Positions 8,175 to 16,909 of a stretch of 50,151 nucleotides of DNA are shown piece after piece. A program made the position numbers and the translations under genes. The DNA is from Halomonas sp. 54_146 (GTDB lineage: Bacteria > Pseudomonadota > Gammaproteobacteria > Pseudomonadales > Halomonadaceae), in contig NZ_LGEN01000024.1 of assembly GCF_001507855.1 (NCBI RefSeq), forward strand, positions 1 to 50,151, in the 5' to 3' direction. How positions within the stretch are numbered: the stretch's first letter is position 1; every line of letters begins with the position of its first letter. The notes under the pieces were generated by a model. The model saw only the letters and a program-made list of their open reading frames with translations. It was not told the DNA's origin and searched no databases.

Positions 8175-9647
8175 TCACACTGGCAGCGCTCGTTGAGAAG
8201 GCACGCCTTCTGGCAAGGTGAATCCGCTGACGGCTCTCATCATGGTATCAGCCGTTACAGAAAGCTGATTCGACATGCTCTGGGCTTCATCTACCGCTTG
8301 GCGAGCCATTTCCAGCGCGTTGTGGATCTCATTCACGCTCTGCTCAAGCTCCTCAACCCCTAAATGCTGCTGCTGCACTGCGTTATCCATATTCGTTAAA
8401 CGCTCAGCGACCTGCACAAAGCTGGTCACCAGCGATTGAGTGGTTTCCGCGACAGTTGTGGTTTGCGCCACCCCTTCCAGCACTAACTCCGTCGTTTTAT
8501 CGATCGTTTCGCGGATGCGCATCGCGGTATGTTGGGTATTGCTGGCTAATTTACGCACCTCATTGGCGACAACAGCAAAACCAAGGCCGTGCGTACCGGC
8601 TCTGGCCGCCTCAACAGACGCATTCAGAGCCAACAGATTCGTTTGAAAGGTAATGTTATCAATTTCACTCAGCATAATGCCGATGTTACTCGCATTCTGG
8701 TTAAGCGCGTGCATCATCTCGCGCATTGTTTCGACTTGTTCCCCATTTTTGCGCGCGACTTGCTCTGCATACGCGGCTAATTCACGAACACTTTGTGACT
8801 CTTTAGCGGTTTCTCGGGTAGTCGCGGCAAGTTCAGTGGTGCTGGCAGAGATACGCTCTGTTTGGCTGCTATTGCGCGCCGTTTGTTTATACAACTCCTG
8901 CTGAGCGTTAAACAGCTGCTGGCTATAGTCAGATACTTGGCTGGCCGCATTTTGTGTTTCGCGCAAACTATCGGCGACCTGGTCACGCATCTTGACCACC
9001 GCCGCAACCGCTGGCAATTGCTGCTGCTCTTCAGCGAAGTGCATAGCCAAATTACCGCCACCCGCTGAATAGGCAAATTGACTCACAAGCTGTCCTTCAC
9101 TCACCATGCTACCCAGCACTTTGGCTAGATAGCCAAGAATGATCACTTGCACGACAACCGCGCCACCATGCATCAGCAAACAGGCGATTAACTCTGAGGC
9201 GCCATGACGTTCGCCATGGCCACCACCTACCATGCCACTATAAAGTTGCGCGGCACCTTGATATTGGAGCCAGGTAAACAGCACATGGTGCAAGGCGATA
9301 ACTAAACCGCCAAAGGCAATAACCCGCCAATCGCTATATAGAATCAGTACAGAAAGCAGAATAAAAATGCTGAAATGAGCCTCAATTAGCCCTCCGCATT
9401 GCTCAATCAACACGGCAGACCAACTCATCATCACCGCAGCCTTCACAAAACCGTTGACGATATGGCCTGGAAAGCGGTACTGAGTGGCCAACATGAGCAG
9501 CAAGGTCATCAGGCCGTTCAGCATGGCTAGCCACAGTGTTTGCGTGAACAGACCTACCAACAAACTCAATAGGATAATGAGCCCTAGCGGGAACCACATA
9601 ATCCTATCCGCACGGGAAATGTGGTCAGAGAGTGACGCAGTGGACAT
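8175..9647 (-). CDS. Methyl-accepting chemotaxis protein with multi-helix membrane sensor
   Basis: This 490-residue chemoreceptor has about five or six N-terminal membrane helices (roughly 18-190) in place of a periplasmic ligand pocket, no clear HAMP domain, and a C-terminal signalling hairpin. The hairpin tip [23 protein letters not shown]... [12 protein letters not shown] is the CheA/CheW-contact region. Histidines sit in or near the membrane segments ([23 protein letters not shown]), so sensing of a membrane, redox or metal signal is possible; this is inference. The ATG at 9647 follows AGGA by nine bases. No che genes are in the window. The upstream diguanylate cyclase lies on the same strand. 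Confidence 0.93.
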   Translation of the reverse strand: MSTASLSDHISRADRIMWFPLGLIILLSLLVGLFTQTLWLAMLNGLMTLLLMLATQYRFPGHIVNGFVKAAVMMSWSAVLIEQCGGLIEAHFSIFILLSVLILYSDWRVIAFGGLVIALHHVLFTWLQYQGAAQLYSGMVGGGHGERHGASELIACLLMHGGAVVVQVIILGYLAKVLGSMVSEGQLVSQFAYSAGGGNLAMHFAEEQQQLPAVAAVVKMRDQVADSLRETQNAASQVSDYSQQLFNAQQELYKQTARNSSQTERISASTTELAATTRETAKESQSVRELAAYAEQVARKNGEQVETMREMMHALNQNASNIGIMLSEIDNITFQTNLLALNASVEAARAGTHGLGFAVVANEVRKLASNTQHTAMRIRETIDKTTELVLEGVAQTTTVAETTQSLVTSFVQVAERLTNMDNAVQQQHLGVEELEQSVNEIHNALEMARQAVDEAQSMSNQLSVTADTMMRAVSGFTLPEGVPSQRALPV

Positions 9648-9823
9648 GGTGTGAATTCCTGGCACGGTGGTATTTCGCCGAGAGAAAAAGAGGGCTTTTT
9701 CTGTTCATTTTTCTATTAAAATAGCTATACACACTAAAAAACTATACAAAAATTGTATTAAGATTCTGTTAACTTGTAAATATGGATTGATAAACGCTAA
9801 CTTAACGGCACAGAAAGCATGGC

Positions 9824-9843
9824 CCCACGTCAGTAGCCGTGGG
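9824..9843. other. Short GC-rich hairpin upstream of the chemoreceptor
   Basis: CCCACG and CGTGGG pair around an eight-base loop in an otherwise AT-rich leader (about 9690-9800) between the diguanylate cyclase and chemoreceptor genes. It has no T-run on either side and matches no riboswitch I can name; it may be part of the leader RNA. Confidence 0.35.
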
Positions 9844-9860
9844 AACGAGCACAGTCAAAA

Positions 9861-9910
9861 GAGAAGAGAAGAGAAGAGAAGAGAAGAGAAGAGAAGAGAA
9901 GAGAAGAGAA
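9861..9910. repeat. Pentanucleotide microsatellite (GAGAA)10
   Basis: Ten perfect GAGAA copies (TTCTC on the minus strand) lie 21 bases after the diguanylate cyclase stop codon and 213 bases before the chemoreceptor start. Perfect pentamer runs of this length are typically unstable through slipped-strand mispairing. The array is outside both genes, so length changes could alter leader or promoter spacing for the chemoreceptor but not a recognised reading frame. Confidence 0.95.
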
Positions 9911-9931
9911 ATTTGGCGCCCAACAGGCCCA

Positions 9932-10795
9932 TCACCCAACAGCTGAGCGATGCCTTTTGACCTGATACATCTGCCCATCTGCATGGTTCAACAGGGTGTC
10001 GGCATCTTCCCCATCAACAGGATAACAAGCCACACCGATGCTGCATGAAGGCATGCTGAGTTCGCCAAATTCATCACCAAGCGGCTCGTTCATGACCGTG
10101 AGGATCTGGTCTACCTTTGCCGCAACAGCCTCTATCGACTGTATTTCCGTCAACAGAACCGTAAACTCGTCGCCCCCCATGCGCGCTACCGTGTCTGTCT
10201 CACGTATACAGCTTTCTAGCCGTTGCGCCACCGTACAAAGCACTTGGTCTCCCACCGCATGACCATACGTGTCATTAATCATTTTAAAATCATTAACATC
10301 CAAAAATAGCAGCGCTAGGCTGCTTTGGTGGCGACGGGCAGTTTTCAACGCTGAGACTAATCGATCATAGAATAGCGAACGGTTAGCCAACTTTGTCAGC
10401 GGGTCATGATGGGCTAAGAAGCGTAGCTCTGCCTCAGCCTGCATAAGCGCAGTCACGTCTCGCGCCACGCCTATCCGCACACTGTCTTCCTCGCACCAAC
10501 GAGCAGACCAAAGAATGTTCACGATACTGCCATCGCTGCGAAGGTAGCGGTTGCGAAAATCGACGTGGGGCTGGCCATTCATTACACGGCAAATGGAGTC
10601 ACGCGTGGCCGCTAAGTCATCAGGGTGCATATAGTCGGTAATCAAGTTGCCAATTAACTCGTCGGCACGGTAACCGAGCAGTAATTCACACGCATCACTG
10701 ACAAACACGATCTGGTCATGCTGATCGACCACAAAGACAGTATCTAACATCAGATTGATCAGCTTGGGATAGAGCGCAGGAAGGTCAACGGGCAT
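9932..10795 (-). CDS. Diguanylate cyclase with PAS sensor (PAS-GGDEF)
   Basis: This 287-residue soluble protein has a PAS domain at about 10-120 and a GGDEF domain at about 125-285. GGDEF is intact at 207-211, and an RxxD product-inhibition site (RETD, 198-201) sits exactly five residues before it, so an active, feedback-inhibited c-di-GMP synthase is expected. There is no EAL domain. The PAS ligand is unknown; the domain lacks obvious heme or flavin signatures I can assign. The gene lies directly upstream of a chemoreceptor, on the same strand, suggesting a link to motility or attachment. Confidence 0.93.
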   Translation of the reverse strand: MPVDLPALYPKLINLMLDTVFVVDQHDQIVFVSDACELLLGYRADELIGNLITDYMHPDDLAATRDSICRVMNGQPHVDFRNRYLRSDGSIVNILWSARWCEEDSVRIGVARDVTALMQAEAELRFLAHHDPLTKLANRSLFYDRLVSALKTARRHQSSLALLFLDVNDFKMINDTYGHAVGDQVLCTVAQRLESCIRETDTVARMGGDEFTVLLTEIQSIEAVAAKVDQILTVMNEPLGDEFGELSMPSCSIGVACYPVDGEDADTLLNHADGQMYQVKRHRSAVG

Positions 10796-10993
10796 AGATA
10801 TGAGTCATCCGTTTAACAACGTTCGATAGTAGCCGTGCATAAACGCCAATGACTACAGGCGCCGCCGTTTAGCAGGACAATTCCTTACTGAATTCAGCTT
10901 AGCACAGGATACTAACGCAGCCTGAGGCTCATAAGCCTTATTTTTTAACGCTCTATCGCTACGGATCAACGCTTGTCAGCTTGCTATTTACTC

Positions 10994-11896
10994 CTACGCA
11001 AGGCTCCAGAAGCTTGCTATGTGGCGGGTCGAAGAAATGCCCACGTCCAGCATGTACTTGTCTTCTTCCCCAAGCCCATCGTCACCACCGACCATGATCG
11101 GCGTGCCGTGACCCATTCCCTCGATGATGTACTCCTCAATCACTTCCTGCCCGCCCGCGTTGCACCAGACCTGCCGGGGAAAACCATCGACCTCTTCCTC
11201 TCGTGTCGGTGGCCCTTCAACGCAGTGAATTTTCTGCCACTGCCGGACGATTGAATCAGCATTCGAATTATCGACGGTCGAATCACTGCCGCCATGCCAA
11301 ACCGAGATTGTTGGCCAAGGGCCGTCAAAGGTTGAGGCATCGCGCACAAGCGCGTCGAGCTTATGATCAGACGGTCCGCCAAACCCCTTCATGCGAACCA
11401 TTGCCTCCATCATGTTGCCAGCGCTTCGGTAAGGTAGCCCGGCGATGATAGCGCCACCCGCGAAGACCTCTGGATAGGTCGCCAGCATTACAGATGCCAT
11501 GGCGCCCCCCGAAGACAACCCCGTGATGAAGACGCGCGAAGGGTCAATAGCGTGATCATCAACGACCTGCTCGATCATATGACGAATAGAAAGGGGTTCA
11601 CCACCGCCGCGACGAGTATCACCAGATTTGAACCAGTTGAAGCTGCTAAGGGGGTTGTTGGTTTTTCTTTGCTCCGGATATAGAAGCGCTATCCCGCATT
11701 CGTCAGCGAGCTCAGACCAGCCTGATCCGCGATTATAGCTCTCAGCTGACTGGGTGCTACCGTGCAGCACGACGACGAGCGGCCCTTTCTTCGGGAAGTT
11801 TTTCGGAATATAGATTTCCGCATGCAGAGCCCCAGGATCAGTCCCGAATTTCTTCAACACGGTCAAGCGATTGTGGTTATCTGAAGATGTCGGCAT
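10994..11896 (-). CDS. PHB-depolymerase-family esterase
   Basis: This 300-residue alpha/beta hydrolase resembles the PHB depolymerase/feruloyl esterase (LpqC-like) family. The nucleophile is Ser128 in GLSSGGAM, the oxyanion segment is VVVLHGSTQ, the acid is probably the Asp in HGGSDSTVD and the base the His in EGMGHGTP. No signal peptide is seen, so it would act in the cytoplasm on short polyester oligomers or other esters; the true substrate is unknown. The ATG at 11896 has a strong AAAGGAGGG six bases upstream. It stands alone beside a tRNA-Ser gene, a common site of acquired DNA. Confidence 0.85.
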   Translation of the reverse strand: MPTSSDNHNRLTVLKKFGTDPGALHAEIYIPKNFPKKGPLVVVLHGSTQSAESYNRGSGWSELADECGIALLYPEQRKTNNPLSSFNWFKSGDTRRGGGEPLSIRHMIEQVVDDHAIDPSRVFITGLSSGGAMASVMLATYPEVFAGGAIIAGLPYRSAGNMMEAMVRMKGFGGPSDHKLDALVRDASTFDGPWPTISVWHGGSDSTVDNSNADSIVRQWQKIHCVEGPPTREEEVDGFPRQVWCNAGGQEVIEEYIIEGMGHGTPIMVGGDDGLGEEDKYMLDVGISSTRHIASFWSLA

Positions 11897-12222
11897 ATGG
11901 CCCTCCTTTGCCAGTTTAGTATGGCGTATCAACCTCCCGCAGAGGCGGAAGGAAGAAGTGGATGCCATCAAACCATTGAATTGCTATCAGTTGGATCGCT
12001 ATAAGAAAGGAGCGCTGCATCCTCTGCAACGCATAGCGCAACATCCTTGTTTAGGCATTTCCTTTGCCACGCTCATCGTTAGAATGACCCTTAAAGCACG
12101 CACTCACTGTGCGCTTACGAACATAGCGCTGTGAAATCATCAAAAGAGCACAGGTTAGGTACTGCTTATCTACAGCGCGCCTGCACCAAGCTTGAGTACG
12201 AGTCAGCCAAACGGCAGGCAAC
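11897..12222. other. Intergenic region without a recognised gene
   Basis: These roughly 330 bases between the esterase start and the tRNA terminator hold the esterase ribosome-binding site and presumably its promoter. No convincing reading frame, integrase remnant or copy of the tRNA 3' end was seen. Confidence 0.5.
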
Positions 12223-12251
12223 AAAAAAGCCCCTGACGAATCAGGGGCTTT
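12223..12251 (-). terminator. Rho-independent terminator of tRNA-Ser
   Basis: On the minus strand AAGCCCCTGA pairs with TCAGGGGCTT around a four-base loop, and a run of six T follows. It lies 10 bases beyond the tRNA CCA end. Confidence 0.9.
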
Positions 12252-12261
12252 AGTATCAAGG

Positions 12262-12352
12262 TGGCGGAGGGACAGGGATTCGAACCCTGGGTAGGTTATT
12301 CACCTACGCCGGTTTTCAAGACCGGTGCATTCAACCGCTCTGCCATCCCTCC
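12262..12352 (-). tRNA. tRNA-Ser (anticodon UGA)
   Basis: The 91-base minus-strand gene has acceptor arms GGAGGGA/TCCCTCC, discriminator G and an encoded CCA. The anticodon stem-loop holds CTTGAAA, giving anticodon UGA, which reads UCA-type serine codons. The long variable arm (GTAGGTGAATAACCTAC) is typical of serine tRNAs, and the T-arm contains GGTTCGAATCC. Confidence 0.97.
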
Positions 12353-12401
12353 GGCTTACGGGTGCATATACTAACAGCATTTCCTTGGAAGTCAACGCCT
12401 T

Positions 12402-14108
12402 TTAGTACAAACGTAGGCCAACGCGGGTTATGTTCCCGCCTTCCATATCGCTAACCACCCAATGAATGCCATGCCAGTCCACGTCATCCCCAATAACCGG
12501 GTGGCCGCCCACACGCAGGGCAATAAACTCGGCCAGGGTCATGTTCTGCTCACCAGGGCTTAACGTTAAACCATACGCTTGGGCAACGTCTTGCATCTGT
12601 GCGCTACCATCTAACGTGAAGGTACCAAAGAATGCGCGCTCTTGCTTGAGCTTAGCATCACCATTGAACAGTCGATTAAGCGCGCTCAAATCCTCTGAGC
12701 GGCCGATCACGCAGATGACATCGCCCAGCTTCAACCGCGTACTGCCTTTGGGGTGCAGCATGGCGTGATTGCGAAACAGCGCTGAAATCAGCGCCCCAGA
12801 GGGAAAACGCAGTAGGCGGATGGGCACATCTTCTAAATCCTGGTTCTCCACTCCATACACAAACAGTTCAAAGTCGTTTTCCGGCAAGATACCCAGCGGG
12901 CCACGTCGGTTAGGCACGGTACCGACCGGCACTTCTACCTTTAACCATCGGGCCATTAGCGTAAGCGAGCCACCCTGAATCAGCAGCGACATCAACACCA
13001 CGGCAAAGGCAACATTAAAGTAGAGAGAGGCGTTCTCGACCCCGCCAATCACGGGGAAAATAGCCAGCACAATGGGCACCGCCCCTCGCAAGCCTACCCA
13101 GGAAATAAAGAAGATTTCTCGCCAACGAAACTTAAAAAATGGCTTAATCGCGATCAGTACGGCAAGAGGGCGAGCAATAAAGATAAGTGCCAACGCGACC
13201 AGCCCCGCAGGCAGTGCGACATCCCACAGCTCACTGGGCGTTACCAGCAGGCCAAGCACTAGGAATAGGCCGATCTGGCTTAGCCAGGCCAAACCATCGT
13301 GCACAGGTAGAATAAAGTTGAGGTGGCGCCCTGGCTGATTACCAATCATCAAGCCTGCAAGGTAGATCGCCAAAAATCCGCTGCCGCCGAGCACACTGGT
13401 TAAGCCAAAAACGCTGAACCCCAGCGCTAACGCCAGCATGGCATAAAGGCCAGGCGCTAAATCCAGCCAACGCAATAGCTTGGCACTTAGCCAGCCACCA
13501 CCGATACCAATGATCAAGCCAATACCAAACTGCGAAATGAAAAACAGCAGCGTCTCGGTAAGACCGCCGATATCACCCACTAACAGCTCGACCAGCATCA
13601 AGGTCAGGAAGATAGCCATCGGGTCGTTGGTGCCGGACTCAATTTCAAGCGTAGCGCCTACCCGCTCGTTGAGGTTGACACCTCGCCCACTGAGCATAGA
13701 GAAAACGGCAGCCGCATCAGTGGAGCCTACGATGGCACCTACCAACAGGCCCTGCACTATCGTTAAATCAAATATCCACATGGCAATTAAGCCAACGATA
13801 GCGCTGGTAATAAAAACGCCAAAGGTAGCTAGGGAGAGCGCAGGTTTAAAACCAACCCGGAAGGTTTTGAGACGGGTTCGCAAACCGCCATCCAACAAAA
13901 TCATGGCCAGTGCTAGGTGGCCAATGGCAAATGCCATGGAGTAGTCATCAAATACAACGCCTAATACGCCCTCTTCGCCTGCCAACATACCCAGCCCGAG
14001 AAATATTAGCAGTAGCGGCACGCCCATCATTGATGACAAACGGCTGCCTAGTATGCTCAGCGCCATCAAGGAGCCGCCTACCAAAAAGAACATATAAATT
14101 GCGTCCAT
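12402..14108 (-). CDS. cvrA: K+/H+ antiporter of the CPA1 family (CvrA/NhaP2 type)
   Basis: This 568-residue protein has about 12-13 membrane helices in the first 390 residues, followed by cytoplasmic regulatory domains: a TrkA-C/RCK-C fold (about 395-480) and a CorC/HlyC-like C-terminus ending VSDMEGGNITRVGLRLY. The ion-binding region is visible as VGSTDAAAVFSML with a following ESGTNDPMAIF, characteristic of this family. CvrA/NhaP2 antiporters export K+ (and Na+) to control cell volume and cytoplasmic pH, which suits a halophile. GGAGAG stands only two bases before the ATG at 14108. A divergent gene starts about 150 bases away. Confidence 0.9.
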   Translation of the reverse strand: MDAIYMFFLVGGSLMALSILGSRLSSMMGVPLLLIFLGLGMLAGEEGVLGVVFDDYSMAFAIGHLALAMILLDGGLRTRLKTFRVGFKPALSLATFGVFITSAIVGLIAMWIFDLTIVQGLLVGAIVGSTDAAAVFSMLSGRGVNLNERVGATLEIESGTNDPMAIFLTLMLVELLVGDIGGLTETLLFFISQFGIGLIIGIGGGWLSAKLLRWLDLAPGLYAMLALALGFSVFGLTSVLGGSGFLAIYLAGLMIGNQPGRHLNFILPVHDGLAWLSQIGLFLVLGLLVTPSELWDVALPAGLVALALIFIARPLAVLIAIKPFFKFRWREIFFISWVGLRGAVPIVLAIFPVIGGVENASLYFNVAFAVVLMSLLIQGGSLTLMARWLKVEVPVGTVPNRRGPLGILPENDFELFVYGVENQDLEDVPIRLLRFPSGALISALFRNHAMLHPKGSTRLKLGDVICVIGRSEDLSALNRLFNGDAKLKQERAFFGTFTLDGSAQMQDVAQAYGLTLSPGEQNMTLAEFIALRVGGHPVIGDDVDWHGIHWVVSDMEGGNITRVGLRLY

Positions 14109-14260
14109 GACTCTCCATCTCTATATCAATACAGCGCTATTATTACATGAAACCGTTGAATTTACTGTGTCTTCACAGCGCGAGTGTGTGTGTAAAAGAC
14201 TGGTCAGGTGCTTTATCAGACGGATACACTTTGCCATTAGAACACTTGGAGTTACTGACT

Positions 14261-15469
14261 ATGTTGCCCTGCCGGTTACGCTATTGGCGCTCTATTTTTT
14301 TCAGTTTCATCGTTACCTTACTGATGTTTAATTCCACGAGTTACGCCAATGAAGAAGGCGATGAAAGCCCTCAAGACAGCATTCAGGTAACTGCCCCGCT
14401 CACGTTGGAAAGCGAGGTTATTGTACCTGACACGCTATGGCGCACTGCTGACAGTGAAGACGGTATTGATGAAGATAGTATTGGTGAAGAACATGTTGGT
14501 GAAGAAAATGCTAATAAAGAGGATGCAGAAGCGCCCACCATGGCACTAACGCCGGCTCCACCGCTGGAGCCGCCGCCGTCTAAAAACATCACCTTGATGT
14601 TAGATTGGTACCTTAGCCCTCAGCATGCGGCACTGATCATTGCTCAACAGCGCGGTTACTATGCGGCTCAAGGGCTTGTGGTGGATATCCAATCACCCGC
14701 AGACCCTTCGATTGCCATCAAACTGTTATCGGCTGGGGAAGTAGATTTAGCATTAACGCGCCAGCCTCTTTTGCATTTGCACGCCCATGATGGTGCCCCT
14801 ATCACGCGTATCGCGACGCTTATCGAAACCTCGCTAACCGCGGTCATCATTGCGGGCGAAGAGCAGGTTGGAAATGATAAAGCGTTAGCCGAGTTACATT
14901 ATGGCTATACCACCCGCGAAGGCCTTGAACTGAGCATACCGCGCTTACTACCTCGCTCTGTGCGACAAATGGATGATTTTTTACCGCCAGAGAACTTGAA
15001 CTTCGACCCGGCGCGGGCATTAAGGGAAAAGCAAGCGGACGCAATTGCCGACGGTTTTTTTCACTACCTGCCCCCGCAATTAGCGACCGAAGGGATAACC
15101 ACGCACCTCATACGCTTTGAAGCGCTGGATATCCCTCGCCTTGATGGCTTAATAGTGCTGGCCAATAGCGATTCCCTTACCCGAAGGGCGGACACCTGGT
15201 CGCGATTCACCCTGGCGCTTGAAGAGGCCAGCCACTGGATAATTGACCACCCGGATGCCGCCTGGGCGCTGTTAATTGCCACCCACCCCGTTCTCGACAA
15301 CGACATTAACGCCGCAGCCTGGGAAGACATCTTACGCCGCATGGCACTCAGTCCTGCCGCACTAGATAGCCGGCGCTACTCAGCGTTTGAAGCATACCTG
15401 CAGAAAAGGGGAATTATCGATAACACGCTGCCTGTGTCACGCTTAGCCGTCGACCCCCACGCGCTTTAA
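14261..15469 (+). CDS. Orphan ThiY/NMT1-like ABC substrate-binding protein
   Basis: This 402-residue exported protein has a signal peptide (IFFSFIVTLLMFNSTSYA) and, from about 108, an NMT1/THI5-type binding domain: LDWYLSPQHAALIIAQQRGYY... PADPSIAIKLLSAGEVDLALTRQP. ThiY proteins bind hydroxymethylpyrimidine precursors of thiamin, but no permease, ATPase or thi gene is adjacent, so the ligand is uncertain. Between signal peptide and domain lies an acidic, proline-ended linker with four degenerate five-residue repeats (GIDED, SIGEE, HVGEE, NANKE) and a PAPPLEPPP stretch. The ATG at 14261 is preferred because TTGGAG stands nine bases upstream and it gives a proper signal peptide. Confidence 0.8.
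   Translation: MLPCRLRYWRSIFFSFIVTLLMFNSTSYANEEGDESPQDSIQVTAPLTLESEVIVPDTLWRTADSEDGIDEDSIGEEHVGEENANKEDAEAPTMALTPAPPLEPPPSKNITLMLDWYLSPQHAALIIAQQRGYYAAQGLVVDIQSPADPSIAIKLLSAGEVDLALTRQPLLHLHAHDGAPITRIATLIETSLTAVIIAGEEQVGNDKALAELHYGYTTREGLELSIPRLLPRSVRQMDDFLPPENLNFDPARALREKQADAIADGFFHYLPPQLATEGITTHLIRFEALDIPRLDGLIVLANSDSLTRRADTWSRFTLALEEASHWIIDHPDAAWALLIATHPVLDNDINAAAWEDILRRMALSPAALDSRRYSAFEAYLQKRGIIDNTLPVSRLAVDPHAL
14462..14521. repeat. 15-bp degenerate tandem repeat x4 in a coding linker
   Basis: Four in-frame 15-base units (starting at 14462, 14477, 14492, 14507) encode GIDED, SIGEE, HVGEE and NANKE. The two middle units are the closest to each other. Confidence 0.7.
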
Positions 15470-15507
15470 TTCTCTATAACATAAAACCATGGAGCCTACG
15501 GCGCTTT

Positions 15508-16896
15508 ATGAGCGACACCGCCTTAATCTTTATTGATGTAGAGACCACGGGCACACGCGCCACACGTGACCGGATTACCGAAATAGCCGCCCTTAAGGTG
15601 GTCAACGGTGAGATTATTGACCGCTGGTCGAGCTTGATTTACCCCGAGTGCAAGGTGCCCGCGCAAATCAGCCAGCTCACCGGCATACGCGATGACATGT
15701 TGAGCGACGCGCCGCGGTTTGGGCACATAGCCGAATCACTTCGTGAGTGGCTGGGTGATGGCCATTTAGTCGCGCACAACGCACGTTTTGACTACAGCTT
15801 TTTACGTAATGAATTCAAACGTGCCGGAAAGGATTACCGCGCCGCCATAATATGCACGCTGCGCCTATCGCGCCGATTGGCTCCTCAAGAACGGCATCAC
15901 AACCTTCAAGCATTGCTCAGTCGTTACGGTATCAGCGCCATTCGCCATCACCGTGCCGGTGATGATGTTGATGCGCTCTGGTCACTTTGGCAGGCATGGC
16001 AGGCAGAACACAGCAGCGAGACATGGCGCACCCTACTGAGCGAAGAACAGCGCCACCGCACGCTGCCGGCTCATCTGGATAGCGCCCAGTTAGAAGGCTT
16101 ACCCGCCTCTCCAGGCGTTTATTTGTTTTATGGACATAACCGATTGCCACTTTATGTGGGCAAAAGTATTAATCTGCGCAGCCGAGTGCTAGGCCACTTT
16201 CAGCGCGACCACCAAGACGACAAAGAGATGCGGCTTGCTCAGCAGGTACAGCATATTGAGTGGGAAGAGACCGCCGGTGACCTAGGCGCTCAACTGCGTG
16301 AAGCGCAGCTGGTCAAAACATTAATGCCGATCATGAACCGGCAGTTGCGGCGGCAGGGTAAATTAACCACTTGGTGCTGGCCAAAGGGTGCCAATGCGCC
16401 TGAACTGCTCAGCGGCAACGCCCTTAGCCAGCCGCAGCACGGCACGCTGTATGGTTTATTCCGCAATGCCCGCGAGGCCAAGAACGCGCTACGCAGCATT
16501 ACTGAAGAACAGCAGCTTTGCCCACGGGTGCTGGGGCTTGAGAAAGGCAAGGGGCGCTGTTTTGCCAATCAGTTGGGCAAATGCCGTGGCGCGTGTAACG
16601 GGCAAGAGCCACTAACGGCGCATACACAGCGTGCCCAAGCGGCCTTACAGCAGTTACAGGTAAACGCGTGGCCGTGGCCGGGCAGTATTGCCATTGAAGA
16701 ACGCCCCGCTGGCAGTGCAACACCAGCGTGGCATGTGGTTCGGCAATGGTGCTATTTGGGCAGTGCAGCAAGCTTTGAGCAAGCCCTAAAGCTTGCCGAT
16801 ACGCCCTCTCACTTTGATGTTGATAGCTACCGAATCCTGAATCGCTTCTTGCGTTACCCTGAGCAGCATGGGCTAAGCGTTACGCCGCTCACCTAG
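15508..16896 (+). CDS. DEDDh exonuclease fused to GIY-YIG/UvrC-like nuclease
   Basis: This 462-residue protein joins a DnaQ-like 3'-5' exonuclease (about 1-170; Asp10, Glu12, Asp95, His148, Asp153) to a GIY-YIG nuclease (about 195-285; GVY at 203-205, YVG at 216-218, Glu265 in LREAQLVKTL). After it come four cysteines, Cys338, Cys351, Cys359 and Cys363, in a C-x12-C-x7-C-x3-C pattern very like that reported to bind a [4Fe-4S] cluster in UvrC. The fusion recalls Cho/UvrC-type incision linked to an exonuclease, so a role in DNA repair is likely but its specificity is unproven. It is not the replicative epsilon subunit, which is encoded at 23825-24562. Confidence 0.88.
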   Translation: MSDTALIFIDVETTGTRATRDRITEIAALKVVNGEIIDRWSSLIYPECKVPAQISQLTGIRDDMLSDAPRFGHIAESLREWLGDGHLVAHNARFDYSFLRNEFKRAGKDYRAAIICTLRLSRRLAPQERHHNLQALLSRYGISAIRHHRAGDDVDALWSLWQAWQAEHSSETWRTLLSEEQRHRTLPAHLDSAQLEGLPASPGVYLFYGHNRLPLYVGKSINLRSRVLGHFQRDHQDDKEMRLAQQVQHIEWEETAGDLGAQLREAQLVKTLMPIMNRQLRRQGKLTTWCWPKGANAPELLSGNALSQPQHGTLYGLFRNAREAKNALRSITEEQQLCPRVLGLEKGKGRCFANQLGKCRGACNGQEPLTAHTQRAQAALQQLQVNAWPWPGSIAIEERPAGSATPAWHVVRQWCYLGSAASFEQALKLADTPSHFDVDSYRILNRFLRYPEQHGLSVTPLT

Positions 16897-16909
16897 CGTT
16901 CATGGCTGC

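Noticed and set aside
9824..9843. c-di-GMP riboswitch upstream of the chemoreceptor
   Set aside because: Only one short hairpin is present; the conserved GEMM core and second helix were not found.
9861..9910. GAGAA array as a phase switch for the diguanylate cyclase reading frame
   Set aside because: The cyclase stop codon at 9932-9934 comes before the array, so copy-number changes cannot shift that frame; its C-terminus also ends where GGDEF domains normally end.
9667..9960. Plus-strand frame of 97 codons through the GAGAA array
   Set aside because: It runs through AT-rich leader and low-complexity repeat, has no family resemblance and no good ribosome-binding site.
10973..11254. 93-codon plus-strand frame opposite the esterase
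   Set aside because: It is a shadow of the esterase coding strand, whose catalytic motifs are clear.
12262..12352. tRNA-Ser as an att site of an integrated element
   Set aside because: No integrase and no second copy of the tRNA 3' end were found in the window.
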